A DNA stretch of 5,536 bases from an uncultured Collinsella sp. (GTDB taxonomy: Bacteria; Actinomycetota; Coriobacteriia; Coriobacteriales; Coriobacteriaceae). The stretch lies in the NCBI GenBank assembly GCA_900549065.1, contig URNC01000129.1, positions 1-5,536 on the forward strand. Reading direction: 5' to 3'. Below the pieces are notes generated by a model, which worked only from the letters and a program-made list of their open reading frames with translations, ran no database searches and was not told where the DNA came from. The position numbers and the translations under genes are program-made. Below are positions 1-5,536 of the stretch, in pieces (the first letter of the stretch is position 1; every line of letters begins with the position of its first letter).

Positions 1-31
1 GTCGGCAGCGTCAGATGTGTATAAGAGACAG
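1..31 (+). other. Nextera (Tn5) sequencing adapter left at a contig end
   Basis: These bases match the last 31 of the 33 bases of the Illumina Nextera read-1 transposase adapter. Bases 13-31 (AGATGTGTATAAGAGACAG) are the 19-base Tn5 mosaic end. This is library-preparation sequence that survived trimming, not part of the organism. Genomic DNA starts at base 32. The adapter creates false coding signals in both directions: on the plus strand it supplies a spurious ATG start (peptide MYKRQ), and on the minus strand it adds the tail LSLIHI and a stop codon to the truncated first gene. Confidence 0.97.
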
Positions 32-634
32 CTTCTTGACCTTATCGCCCACCACGACGCTTGCCTCGGCAGCCTTTGCGGCGGCGCCGCCCGAATACCC
101 GAGCGACTTGACCTCGTCCGAAACAATCATCGCGCCGTCCGCATAGCCGCGCAGCATCGTCGGCGGCACCTGCGTGTCACCAACCAAAACACTCGAAGCA
201 GCACCGGCGGTCACATAGAATGCCTGCACGATGCCCGAGCGTGGCTTGAACTCAACGTCCGAGCAATAGCCCACGACGTCGCCCGATTCCGTGCGCACGT
301 CCATACCGACCCAGATGATGCAATCGTCCAGGTTGATGTTGAGGCGCTTGGCAGCGGCGGCATCGTACGTGTCCTTGACGTCATCGACCGCAATGGCGCC
401 CTCGTAGACACCAATGGCGTCGAGCGCTACGAATCGGTCGGGGCGCTCGATCATGCCCGCGATATCAGACTGGCGGACCATAAAGCCGACCACGCGCGTA
501 CCGCCCGGGGTAAAGACCGGAAAGTGAATCTTTCCGAGCTTTTTAGGGCTGCGCGGCGTGCCGTCCTTTTTGATGCGCTTGTCCTCGGTAGGCTTGCGAT
601 AGATCTTGGCGCCGACAAAATCCCCGGCGCGCAT
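32..634 (-). CDS. tandem PRC-barrel domain protein, C-terminus truncated by contig end
   Basis: The genomic part encodes 201 residues and lacks its true C-terminus, because the reading frame runs into the adapter. Two PRC-barrel-like modules are visible. The first spans about residues 6-83, with a KLGKIHFPVF strand and a VVGFMV turn. The second spans about residues 106-174, with the typical pattern of a GMDVRTESGDVVG strand-turn, a SGIVQAFYV strand and a final GAMIVSDE strand. PRC-barrel folds occur in RimM, in photosynthetic reaction centre subunit H and in many small envelope or stress proteins of unknown role, where they act as binding modules. No signal peptide or membrane segment is seen, so the retained part looks cytoplasmic. 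The ATG at 634-632 overlaps the TAA of the upstream YtxH gene by one base (TAATG), with a GAGG four bases before it, so translation is probably coupled. The exact function is unknown. Confidence 0.8.
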
Positions 635-1023
635 TATGCCTCGGTCGAGGGCTCCGCAGCCTCGGTATCAGCCTCGACGGCGTTCTCGACCACGACGTCG
701 GCGGCGGGCGTCACGTTGCCACCCGAGATGGCATCGTTGAGCTGCTCGCGCAGCTGGTCCATGCGCTCGCGGGCCAGATCGACCTTGGCGCGCAGGTCAT
801 CGGTCTTGGCGTCGACCATCGGGCCAAAGTCATTCACCGCAGCACGGGCCTCCTCGGCGCTGTGCTCGTAGGTGTCGCGCATATTGTCCCAGGCGTCGTT
901 GGCGATATCGGCAGCCATGGCGCGGGTCTCGGCGCCCGAGCGCGGGGCCAGAGCAACGCCGACAATAGCGCCGGCAGCGGCACCAAAAAGTGCGCCGGAG
1001 ACAAAGCTGAAAGTCTTACCCAT
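634..1023 (-). CDS. YtxH-family membrane-anchored coiled protein
   Basis: A protein of 129 residues. Residues 6-26 form a Gly/Ala-rich hydrophobic segment, followed by LAPRSGAETR at 25-34, the hallmark junction of YtxH-like proteins (a glycine-zipper-like membrane helix, then AP-x-SG-x-x-TR). Residues 35-100 are charged and predicted helical, rich in Ala, Glu, Asp and Arg, suggesting an amphipathic or coiled-coil stalk. Residues 101-129 are an acidic, disordered-looking tail. YtxH proteins are linked to general stress in Bacillus, but their molecular role is poorly known. The frame stays open back to 1095. I chose the ATG at 1023 because AGGAGAGG lies 7-10 bases upstream; the in-frame ATG at 1029 would be too close to it, and there is no ribosome site further up. 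It is the first gene of a two-gene unit with the PRC-barrel gene. Confidence 0.82.
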   Translation of the reverse strand: MGKTFSFVSGALFGAAAGAIVGVALAPRSGAETRAMAADIANDAWDNMRDTYEHSAEEARAAVNDFGPMVDAKTDDLRAKVDLARERMDQLREQLNDAISGGNVTPAADVVVENAVEADTEAAEPSTEA

Positions 1024-1040
1024 GATCATTCCTCTCCTGC

Positions 1041-1056
1041 GGGCACGTCGGTGCCC
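1041..1056 (-). promoter_or_regulatory. leader hairpin just upstream of the ytxH-like ribosome binding site
   Basis: GGGCAC and GTGCCC form a perfect 6-bp GC-rich stem around a 4-base loop. On the minus-strand mRNA the stem ends two bases before the AGGAG ribosome site. It has no U-tract, so it does not look like a terminator. It could stabilise the 5' end of the message or modulate ribosome access. The structure is seen in the sequence; the function is inferred. Confidence 0.4.
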
Positions 1057-1074
1057 ACCGTTTGAATGCTGTCC

Positions 1075-1080
1075 ATTATA
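1075..1080 (-). promoter_or_regulatory. candidate -10 element for the ytxH-like/PRC-barrel pair
   Basis: On the minus strand this is a perfect TATAAT, standing out in GC-rich surroundings about 50 bases upstream of the chosen start. The predicted transcript start is near 1068, giving a leader of about 45 bases that contains the GGGCAC/GTGCCC hairpin. No good TTGACA-like -35 box lies at 16-18 bases spacing and there is no extended TG, so the promoter may need an activator, use another sigma factor, or be weak. Confidence 0.5.
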
Positions 1081-1159
1081 CCCGCAGCGCATCACTTGCC
1101 GCTCCGCTCATCTGCGTACGGCAAAGGCGCAGGTACGTGATGGTGATAAACGCGTAGGC

Positions 1160-1999
1160 CTACTCCTGAGGCATAGCCGGCATGGTCACCGTGGCACCCG
1201 GGTCCTCGCCGGCGCCGTCCACGAGCGGCAGACCGCCCTCATGCGCAGGTCCTGCCGGAACCGTCGCCGCACCGCCAAAGACGGCAGCGGAGGCCTCGTG
1301 GTTCTCGGCAACCGCGCCCTCGGTATCAATCGCCACCTGGGGCTCGTCGTCAAAGTTGGGGACGCCCTGGGGCTCGGTGGGAACGGGCTCGGCGGTCGCA
1401 TCGGCAACGGGCTCGACGTCGGCGTCGGCGTCGGCAGGAGCGTCGCCCTCGGGCACATCCTCGGCCACGTCCTCGCCGTTCGCAGCGGCAACGGCCTCGT
1501 GCGGGTCCTTGCCCTCGGCCTCGGCACGCATGCCCAGCACCAGGTTGCGCAGGCCAGCGACCGTGCCTTCCACGTCGGGGGCCGGCTGGTCGGCGTGCAG
1601 GTACGCCCAATCCATCATAAAGGTCGCCGACGACAGCGCGCCGATGGCCAACGCGTCATCGGGACACGAAAGCTCAACCTCAAAGACACGCTCGTCATGC
1701 TCGCTCACGCGCGTGCGACCGCACGAGATGCTGCCGGCAAGCCCGGTCTCGTTCATGAGCTCGACCGTCACGTGCTCCAGCAGGTGGCAAAGCTCGGTCT
1801 GGCCCATGCAGTCCTGGAACTCGCGACCCGAATCGCCCAGGCACAGGTGCTTGGCAATCGCGGGCACCAGGTAGTACACGCGCGCCGTAGCCTCGATATC
1901 CTCCGAGGTCATGAGCGGCATGCCGGGGTTCACCAGCACGTGCGCGCAAATCTTGTCCTCGCTGACGGTGACCTTAAGGATGTTGAACAGGCCTGCCAT
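1160..1999 (-). CDS. stand-alone protein resembling the N-terminal domain of cyanophycin synthetase, with acidic tail
   Basis: A protein of 279 residues in two halves. Residues 1-135 are folded-looking. They carry H51-x-C53, then HLLEH at 72-76 (an HxxEH pattern) followed by E80-L81, GRTR at 94-97 and the strand FEVEL at 106-110. As I recall the family, the cyanophycin synthetase N-terminal domain has the same series: an EHxC motif, an HxxEHVALEL helix about 22 residues later, a G-x-TR motif about 20 residues after that, then a Val-rich strand. Some of those N domains are reported to hold a cryptic peptidase site. The ATP-grasp and Mur-ligase domains needed for cyanophycin synthesis are absent. 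Residues 160-279 are low-complexity, rich in Ala, Asp, Glu and Pro, and probably disordered. There is no signal peptide or membrane segment. The ATG at 1999 has GGGGAG 4 bases upstream. It follows the CorC-like gene by 24 bases and is probably co-transcribed. The family call rests on motif spacing recalled from memory; the function is not established. Confidence 0.55.
   Translation of the reverse strand: MAGLFNILKVTVSEDKICAHVLVNPGMPLMTSEDIEATARVYYLVPAIAKHLCLGDSGREFQDCMGQTELCHLLEHVTVELMNETGLAGSISCGRTRVSEHDERVFEVELSCPDDALAIGALSSATFMMDWAYLHADQPAPDVEGTVAGLRNLVLGMRAEAEGKDPHEAVAAANGEDVAEDVPEGDAPADADADVEPVADATAEPVPTEPQGVPNFDDEPQVAIDTEGAVAENHEASAAVFGGAATVPAGPAHEGGLPLVDGAGEDPGATVTMPAMPQE
1418..1435. 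repeat. three tandem copies of GTCGGC inside the acidic-tail coding region
   Basis: Three perfect GTCGGC hexamers encode, on the minus strand, the Ala-Asp run of the low-complexity tail (near residues 189-194). Such a short in-frame hexamer repeat can gain or lose units without shifting the frame, so the tail length may vary among strains. No regulatory role is suggested. Confidence 0.6.
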
Positions 2000-2023
2000 A
2001 ACTCTCCCCTACTCTTCCTTGCC

Positions 2024-3397
<1,374 letters not shown>

Positions 3398-3399
3398 CG

Positions 3400-3417
3400 G
3401 GAGTTTCTCGAACCTCC
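3400..3417 (-). promoter_or_regulatory. leader hairpin that would mask the GGAGG upstream of the CorC-like gene
   Basis: On the minus strand the only strong Shine-Dalgarno-like GGAGG (3413-3417) lies 15 bases from the ATG, farther than usual. It can pair with the CTCC that sits almost at the start codon (3400-3403). With an inner TT/AA and one G-A mismatch, the stem encloses a CGAG loop. Outside it only a weak GAG is available at about 9 bases. The arrangement suggests low or controlled initiation. The pairing is seen; the regulatory role is inferred. Confidence 0.35.
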
Positions 3418-3434
3418 AAGATTCGGGACGTCGG

Positions 3435-3462
3435 ATTAAAACGTTGACGGCGGATACGGCAA
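3435..3462 (-). promoter_or_regulatory. candidate promoter for the CorC-like gene pair
   Basis: On the minus strand a TTGCCG (-35, 3457-3462, 4 of 6 consensus bases) is followed after 16 bases by TTTAAT (-10, 3435-3440, 5 of 6). It lies about 40 bases upstream of the ATG at 3397 in the 110-base gap behind the hemolysin III gene, the expected place. Spacing and location support it, but individual box scores are moderate. Confidence 0.45.
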
Positions 3463-3507
3463 TTGCACCGGCGCCCAAACAAGGACGCGGGCGCGCAGGC
3501 GTGGTCG

Positions 3508-4191
3508 CTAGATTACGAAGAGGATCACCGCCATGAACTGGAAGATGCTGCCGGCGAGCACCCACAGGTGAAACACGCTGTGCAGATAGCGCACGTTTTT
3601 GGCGATATAGAACGGCACGCCCGCGGTGTAGCACACGCCGCCGACGGCGAGCAGGGCAAGCGCCACGGGGTTGAGCAGCGCCACAAGTTCGGGCAGCTTA
3701 AAGACAACGAGCCAGCCCATCAGCAGGTAGACCAGGCCGCTTACCCAGTGCGGTTGACGCTCGCGTAGGAAGCACTCGAGGGCGATGCCGATGATGGCGA
3801 TGGCCCATACGGCAAAGAACAGCGCAGGACCGCCGTCGTTTGCGAGCGTGATGAGGCAAAACGGCGTATAGCTGCCGGCTATGAGCAGGTAGATGCAGCT
3901 GTGGTCGATGATGCGAAACACGCGCTTGACGCGCGCGGGTTGAATCGCGTGGTAGAGCGTGGAGGCCAGATATTCGAGAATAATGCTGACGCCATAGACA
4001 ATCGCCGCGGCCATGTGGGCCGGGCCTCCGCCGCGCAGGGCAGCGAATACGATCAGGAGCACCAGGCCCGCGATACCCAGCAGGCAGCCGACACCATGGG
4101 TGACGGAGTTCATGATCTCCTCGCCCACCGTGTAGTGTGGAACGGCCGCGGTCTTGGGTCGCGGCTTAGAACTGTCGCTCGAATCGGACAT
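3508..4191 (-). CDS. trhA: hemolysin III family (PAQR superfamily) seven-helix membrane protein
   Basis: A protein of 227 residues, the usual length of the YqfA/TrhA/hemolysin III family. About seven membrane helices are visible after a polar Ser/Lys-rich N-terminus. Family motifs appear in order: GEEIMNSVTHGVG at 23-35, STLYH at 77-81 (Ser-x3-His), DHSCIYLLIAGSYTP at 96-110, GVPFY at 191-195 and HSVFH at 204-208 (His-x3-His). In PAQR proteins the Ser-x3-His, Asp and His-x3-His groups form a metal site, and all are intact here. Bacterial members are tied to membrane lipid and fluidity homeostasis; the haemolysin label comes from one Bacillus cereus gene. I chose ATG 4191, with GGAGG 11 bases upstream (4203-4207). 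The longer TTG start at 4209 would overlap that ribosome site and have none of its own. It is divergent from the alpha/beta hydrolase. The symbol reflects family naming rather than proven orthology. Confidence 0.9.
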   Translation of the reverse strand: MSDSSDSSKPRPKTAAVPHYTVGEEIMNSVTHGVGCLLGIAGLVLLIVFAALRGGGPAHMAAAIVYGVSIILEYLASTLYHAIQPARVKRVFRIIDHSCIYLLIAGSYTPFCLITLANDGGPALFFAVWAIAIIGIALECFLRERQPHWVSGLVYLLMGWLVVFKLPELVALLNPVALALLAVGGVCYTAGVPFYIAKNVRYLHSVFHLWVLAGSIFQFMAVILFVI

Positions 4192-4226
4192 GCCGGTTAC
4201 ATCCTCCAACGTAAAGAGTTCTCAAC

Positions 4227-4256
4227 ACTATATCAAAGCGTCTAGGTACGTGCGAA
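4227..4256 (-). promoter_or_regulatory. candidate extended -10 promoter for the hemolysin III gene
   Basis: On the minus strand TTCGCA (-35, 4251-4256, 4 of 6) is followed after 18 bases by TATAGT (-10, 4227-4232, 5 of 6). The -10 is preceded by TG plus one base, an extended -10. It lies about 36 bases upstream of the ATG at 4191. It faces away from the hydrolase promoter, so the two are back to back in the divergent gap. Confidence 0.55.
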
Positions 4257-4298
4257 ATTTGCGCCATACGCGACCCTTTGTTTACCCATTCTTTGCCT

Positions 4299-4312
4299 GT
4301 TGACGCATCAAC
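4299..4312. promoter_or_regulatory. palindromic operator-like site 1, overlapping the hydrolase -35 box
   Basis: GTTGACGCATCAAC has 5-base arms GTTGA and TCAAC around CGCA, and differs by one base from the perfect palindrome GTTGATGCATCAAC. It covers the -35 hexamer of the hydrolase promoter, so a dimeric regulator bound here would be expected to block RNA polymerase. A second copy lies 45 bases downstream, centre to centre. Confidence 0.5.
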
Positions 4313-4328
4313 GGCGAACGTCCATAAT
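4300..4328 (+). promoter_or_regulatory. sigma-70-type promoter for the alpha/beta hydrolase
   Basis: TTGACG (-35, 4300-4305, 5 of 6) and CATAAT (-10, 4323-4328, 5 of 6) are separated by an ideal 17 bases. Transcription would start near 4335, leaving a leader of about 43 bases before the ATG at 4378. This is the best promoter in the window. It is overlaid by inverted repeats on both boxes, which suggests control by a DNA-binding regulator. Confidence 0.75.
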
Positions 4329-4340
4329 GCGCTTGCATTA
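4325..4340. promoter_or_regulatory. inverted repeat overlapping the hydrolase -10 box
   Basis: TAATGC and GCATTA are perfect 6-base inverted arms around GCTT, beginning inside the CATAAT -10 box and covering the predicted transcript start. It could be a further operator or a short hairpin at the very start of the transcript. Its right arm with following bases (GCATTAAAC) resembles the right arms of the two flanking palindromes (GCATCAAC, GTATTAAC). Confidence 0.4.
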
Positions 4341-4343
4341 AAC

Positions 4344-4357
4344 GTTGATGTATTAAC
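4344..4357. promoter_or_regulatory. palindromic operator-like site 2, in the hydrolase leader
   Basis: GTTGATGTATTAAC matches site 1 (4299-4312) at 11 of 14 positions; the three differences are all C/T exchanges that leave the outer arms nearly intact. It lies downstream of the predicted transcript start and upstream of the ribosome site. Paired sites either side of a promoter fit repression by looping or cooperative binding. Confidence 0.45.
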
Positions 4358-4377
4358 ATCTTATAGGAGAATACCGC

Positions 4378-5343
4378 ATGGCTCAAAACGCACGTTCCCA
4401 TCGAAAGCTCAAGATAGCCGGCATCGTTGCACTGGTGGTTGTCGTTGCGCTGCTCGGATTTGCCGGCAACTTTCTGTTTGACTTCGCGCTGAATCCCCAA
4501 GCGCCGTACACCATGAAGATGATGCAGGATAGCAAGAACGACAAAGAAGGCGAGCAGCCGGATGCCGAGGAAACCGAGGCGCGGGCGTGGTTTAAAGAGA
4601 ATCGCGAGAGCAGCAGCCTCACCGCAGATGACGGAACCGAGCTTGCCGCTTGGTATTTTGCCGCCCCAGAGAGCACGCACAATTACGCTATCTGCCTACA
4701 CGGATACACCAATGAGCCCATCGGTATGGCCCGATACGCCAAGCGCTTCCACGACCGCGGCATGAACGTGCTCGCGCCTGCCGCCCGCGCCCACGAGCGC
4801 TCCGGCGGCGACTATATCGGCATGGGCTGGCCCGAGCGCCTCGACATCGTTGCATGGATTGGGCGGATCGTTCAGGCTGACCCCGAGGCGCGCATCCTGG
4901 TCTTTGGCGAGTCGATGGGCGCGGCAACCGCCATGAACGTCGCGGGGGAATCTCTGCCCGCAAACGTGAAATGCATTATCGAGGACTGCGGTTATACGAG
5001 TGTTTGGGACGAGTTTTCTCTGCAGCTCAAGGACGTGTTCGGCCTGCCCAGCTTTCCCTTGCTCGATGTAGCAAACTTGGTGTGCAACGTGCGCGCGGGC
5101 TACGACTTTCATAAGGCGAGCAGTGTGGAGCAACTCAAGCACGCGACGGTTCCCATGCTGTTTATCCACGGCGACCAGGACACCTTTGTGCCGTACGACA
5201 TGCTCGACCAAAACTACGACGCGTGTGCCAGCAAAGTCAAGCAAAAGCTCACCATCCATGGCGCCACCCACGCCAAGAGCGCGCAAGTTGACCCCGAGCT
5301 CTACTGGAACACGGTCGATGACTTCCTCGACGAGTATTTTTAG
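4378..5343 (+). CDS. membrane-anchored alpha/beta hydrolase, serine hydrolase type
   Basis: A protein of 321 residues. A basic N-terminus (RSHRKLK, 6-12) precedes one hydrophobic helix at about 13-36, with no clear signal peptidase site, so the catalytic domain is probably held outside the membrane by an uncleaved anchor. Residues 43-80 form a charged linker. The alpha/beta hydrolase core runs from about 82 to 321: oxyanion-type HGYTN at 108-112, nucleophile elbow GESMG at 177-181 with Ser179, HGDQDTFVP at 264-272 with likely acid Asp268, and GATH at 295-298 with likely catalytic His298. The complete triad suggests an active esterase, peptidase or acyl hydrolase, resembling Bacillus YqkD and other uncharacterised Firmicutes and actinobacterial hydrolases. 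The substrate cannot be told. ATG 4378 has AGGAGA seven bases upstream. It is a single-gene unit with its own well-formed promoter and terminator. Confidence 0.88.
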   Translation: MAQNARSHRKLKIAGIVALVVVVALLGFAGNFLFDFALNPQAPYTMKMMQDSKNDKEGEQPDAEETEARAWFKENRESSSLTADDGTELAAWYFAAPESTHNYAICLHGYTNEPIGMARYAKRFHDRGMNVLAPAARAHERSGGDYIGMGWPERLDIVAWIGRIVQADPEARILVFGESMGAATAMNVAGESLPANVKCIIEDCGYTSVWDEFSLQLKDVFGLPSFPLLDVANLVCNVRAGYDFHKASSVEQLKHATVPMLFIHGDQDTFVPYDMLDQNYDACASKVKQKLTIHGATHAKSAQVDPELYWNTVDDFLDEYF

Positions 5344-5373
5344 GCAAAAAGCAACGTCTGGGGTTTTGTTGCC

Positions 5374-5408
5374 AAAAATCGGTTTGTGATCGGCGGTATT
5401 CGATTTTT
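5374..5408. other. AT-rich inverted repeat in the convergent gap
   Basis: AAAAATCG and CGATTTTT form 8-base arms around a 19-base loop, 30 bases after the hydrolase stop. The A- and T-runs at the two ends could assist termination in either direction, but the stem is weak next to the strong hairpin that follows at 5421-5459. It may be an auxiliary terminator or simply chance AT-rich spacer. Confidence 0.25.
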
Positions 5409-5420
5409 CCCGCACTTCCG

Positions 5421-5459
5421 AAAAGCCGCCCGCGAGAGCTGTGCTCGCGGGCGGCTTTT
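5421..5459. terminator. strong bidirectional intrinsic terminator
   Basis: AAAAGCCGCCCGCGAG and its exact complement form a perfect 16-bp stem with a 7-base loop (AGCTGTG). The stem is GC-rich in the middle, with an A-run on the left and a T-run on the right, so it can end transcripts from either side. It lies between the plus-strand hydrolase and the convergent minus-strand gene at the right edge, and fits termination of both. Confidence 0.9.
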
Positions 5460-5506
5460 GCTAACGTTGCGCTACAAAAGCGCTTGATATGTCCAATAGA
5501 TAGGCG

Positions 5507-5536
5507 CTACTTGACCTCGATGAGCTCGTACTCGCT
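5507..5536 (-). CDS. C-terminal end of a minus-strand gene cut by the window edge
   Basis: A TAG stop at 5509-5507 is preceded in frame by nine sense codons giving SEYELIEVK, and the frame runs straight out of the window. The convergent layout, with the bidirectional terminator 48 bases away, supports a real gene end. The EYE-hydrophobic-x-V ending is reminiscent of GreA-type transcription factors, but nine residues cannot identify a protein, so no function is assigned. Confidence 0.5.
   Translation of the reverse strand, partial: SEYELIEVK

Noticed and set aside
13..31. Tn5 mosaic end as evidence of a natural transposon
   Set aside because: It is preceded by the Nextera read-1 primer tail, which exists only in sequencing libraries, and no transposase gene is present.
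17..871. Plus-strand frame of 284 codons starting in the first bases
   Set aside because: Its start codon lies in the Nextera adapter, and the body is the antisense of the PRC-barrel and YtxH-like genes.
1115..1137. CGTAC/GTACG inverted repeat downstream of the cyanophycin-synthetase-N-like gene as a terminator
   Set aside because: The stem is 5 bp with a 13-base loop and no T-run; no convincing terminator is visible in this gap.
3471..3494. GCGCCC/GGGCGC hairpin after the hemolysin III gene as a terminator
   Set aside because: The stem is only 6 bp with a 12-base loop and no T-run follows on the minus strand, so it cannot be told from chance in GC-rich DNA.
5351..5372. GCAAC/GTTGC hairpin followed by a T-run on the minus strand as a second terminator
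   Set aside because: Only 5 bp with a 12-base loop; the strong 16-bp terminator nearby already explains termination on this side.
4696..5415. Minus-strand frame of 239 codons opposite the hydrolase
   Set aside because: It is the shadow of a gene with a full catalytic triad, promoter and ribosome site; the translation shows no recognisable domain.
5469..5483. GCGCT/AGCGC hairpin between the terminator and the right-edge gene
   Set aside because: A 5-bp stem without flanking T-run or other support; likely chance.

Overview
The window is GC-rich bacterial chromosome (judged by eye, around 60 % GC) with dense, tightly spaced genes and strong third-position G/C bias. The mix of gene families and the protein style (hemolysin III, a CorC/CNNM-type transporter, YtxH, PRC-barrel, acidic Ala/Asp-rich tails) suggests a gut-associated actinobacterium of the class Coriobacteriia, possibly Collinsella or a relative. 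That assignment is inference from general style; no ribosomal marker is present. The first 31 bases are not genomic: they are the Nextera/Tn5 sequencing adapter, so the window begins at a contig end and the first gene is cut off artificially.

Layout from left to right. After the adapter, a minus-strand pair consists of a YtxH-type membrane-anchored coiled protein (634-1023) and, joined to it by a TAATG stop/start overlap, a tandem PRC-barrel protein (32-634, C-terminus lost). They share a candidate promoter with a perfect TATAAT and a leader hairpin just upstream of the ribosome binding site. Next is a second minus-strand pair, a CorC/CNNM-type membrane protein with paired CBS domains (2024-3397) followed 24 bases later by a 279-residue protein (1160-1999). 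The N-terminal half of that protein resembles the N-terminal domain of cyanophycin synthetase, without the ATP-grasp and Mur-ligase parts. Upstream is a minus-strand hemolysin III/PAQR membrane protein (3508-4191). It is divergent from a plus-strand membrane-anchored alpha/beta hydrolase (4378-5343). The 186-base divergent region holds a promoter in each direction, and the hydrolase promoter is flanked by two copies of a 14-base palindrome and overlapped by a third inverted repeat. A strong 16-bp bidirectional terminator separates the hydrolase from the last nine codons of a convergent minus-strand gene at the right edge.

Most of the products act at the cell envelope: two polytopic membrane proteins, a single-pass anchored hydrolase, and a single-pass YtxH protein with its PRC-barrel partner. 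No mobile element, CRISPR array, RNA gene or defence system is visible. The most interesting items are the stand-alone cyanophycin-synthetase-N-like protein and the palindrome-decorated hydrolase promoter. I see no convincing multi-gene novel system.
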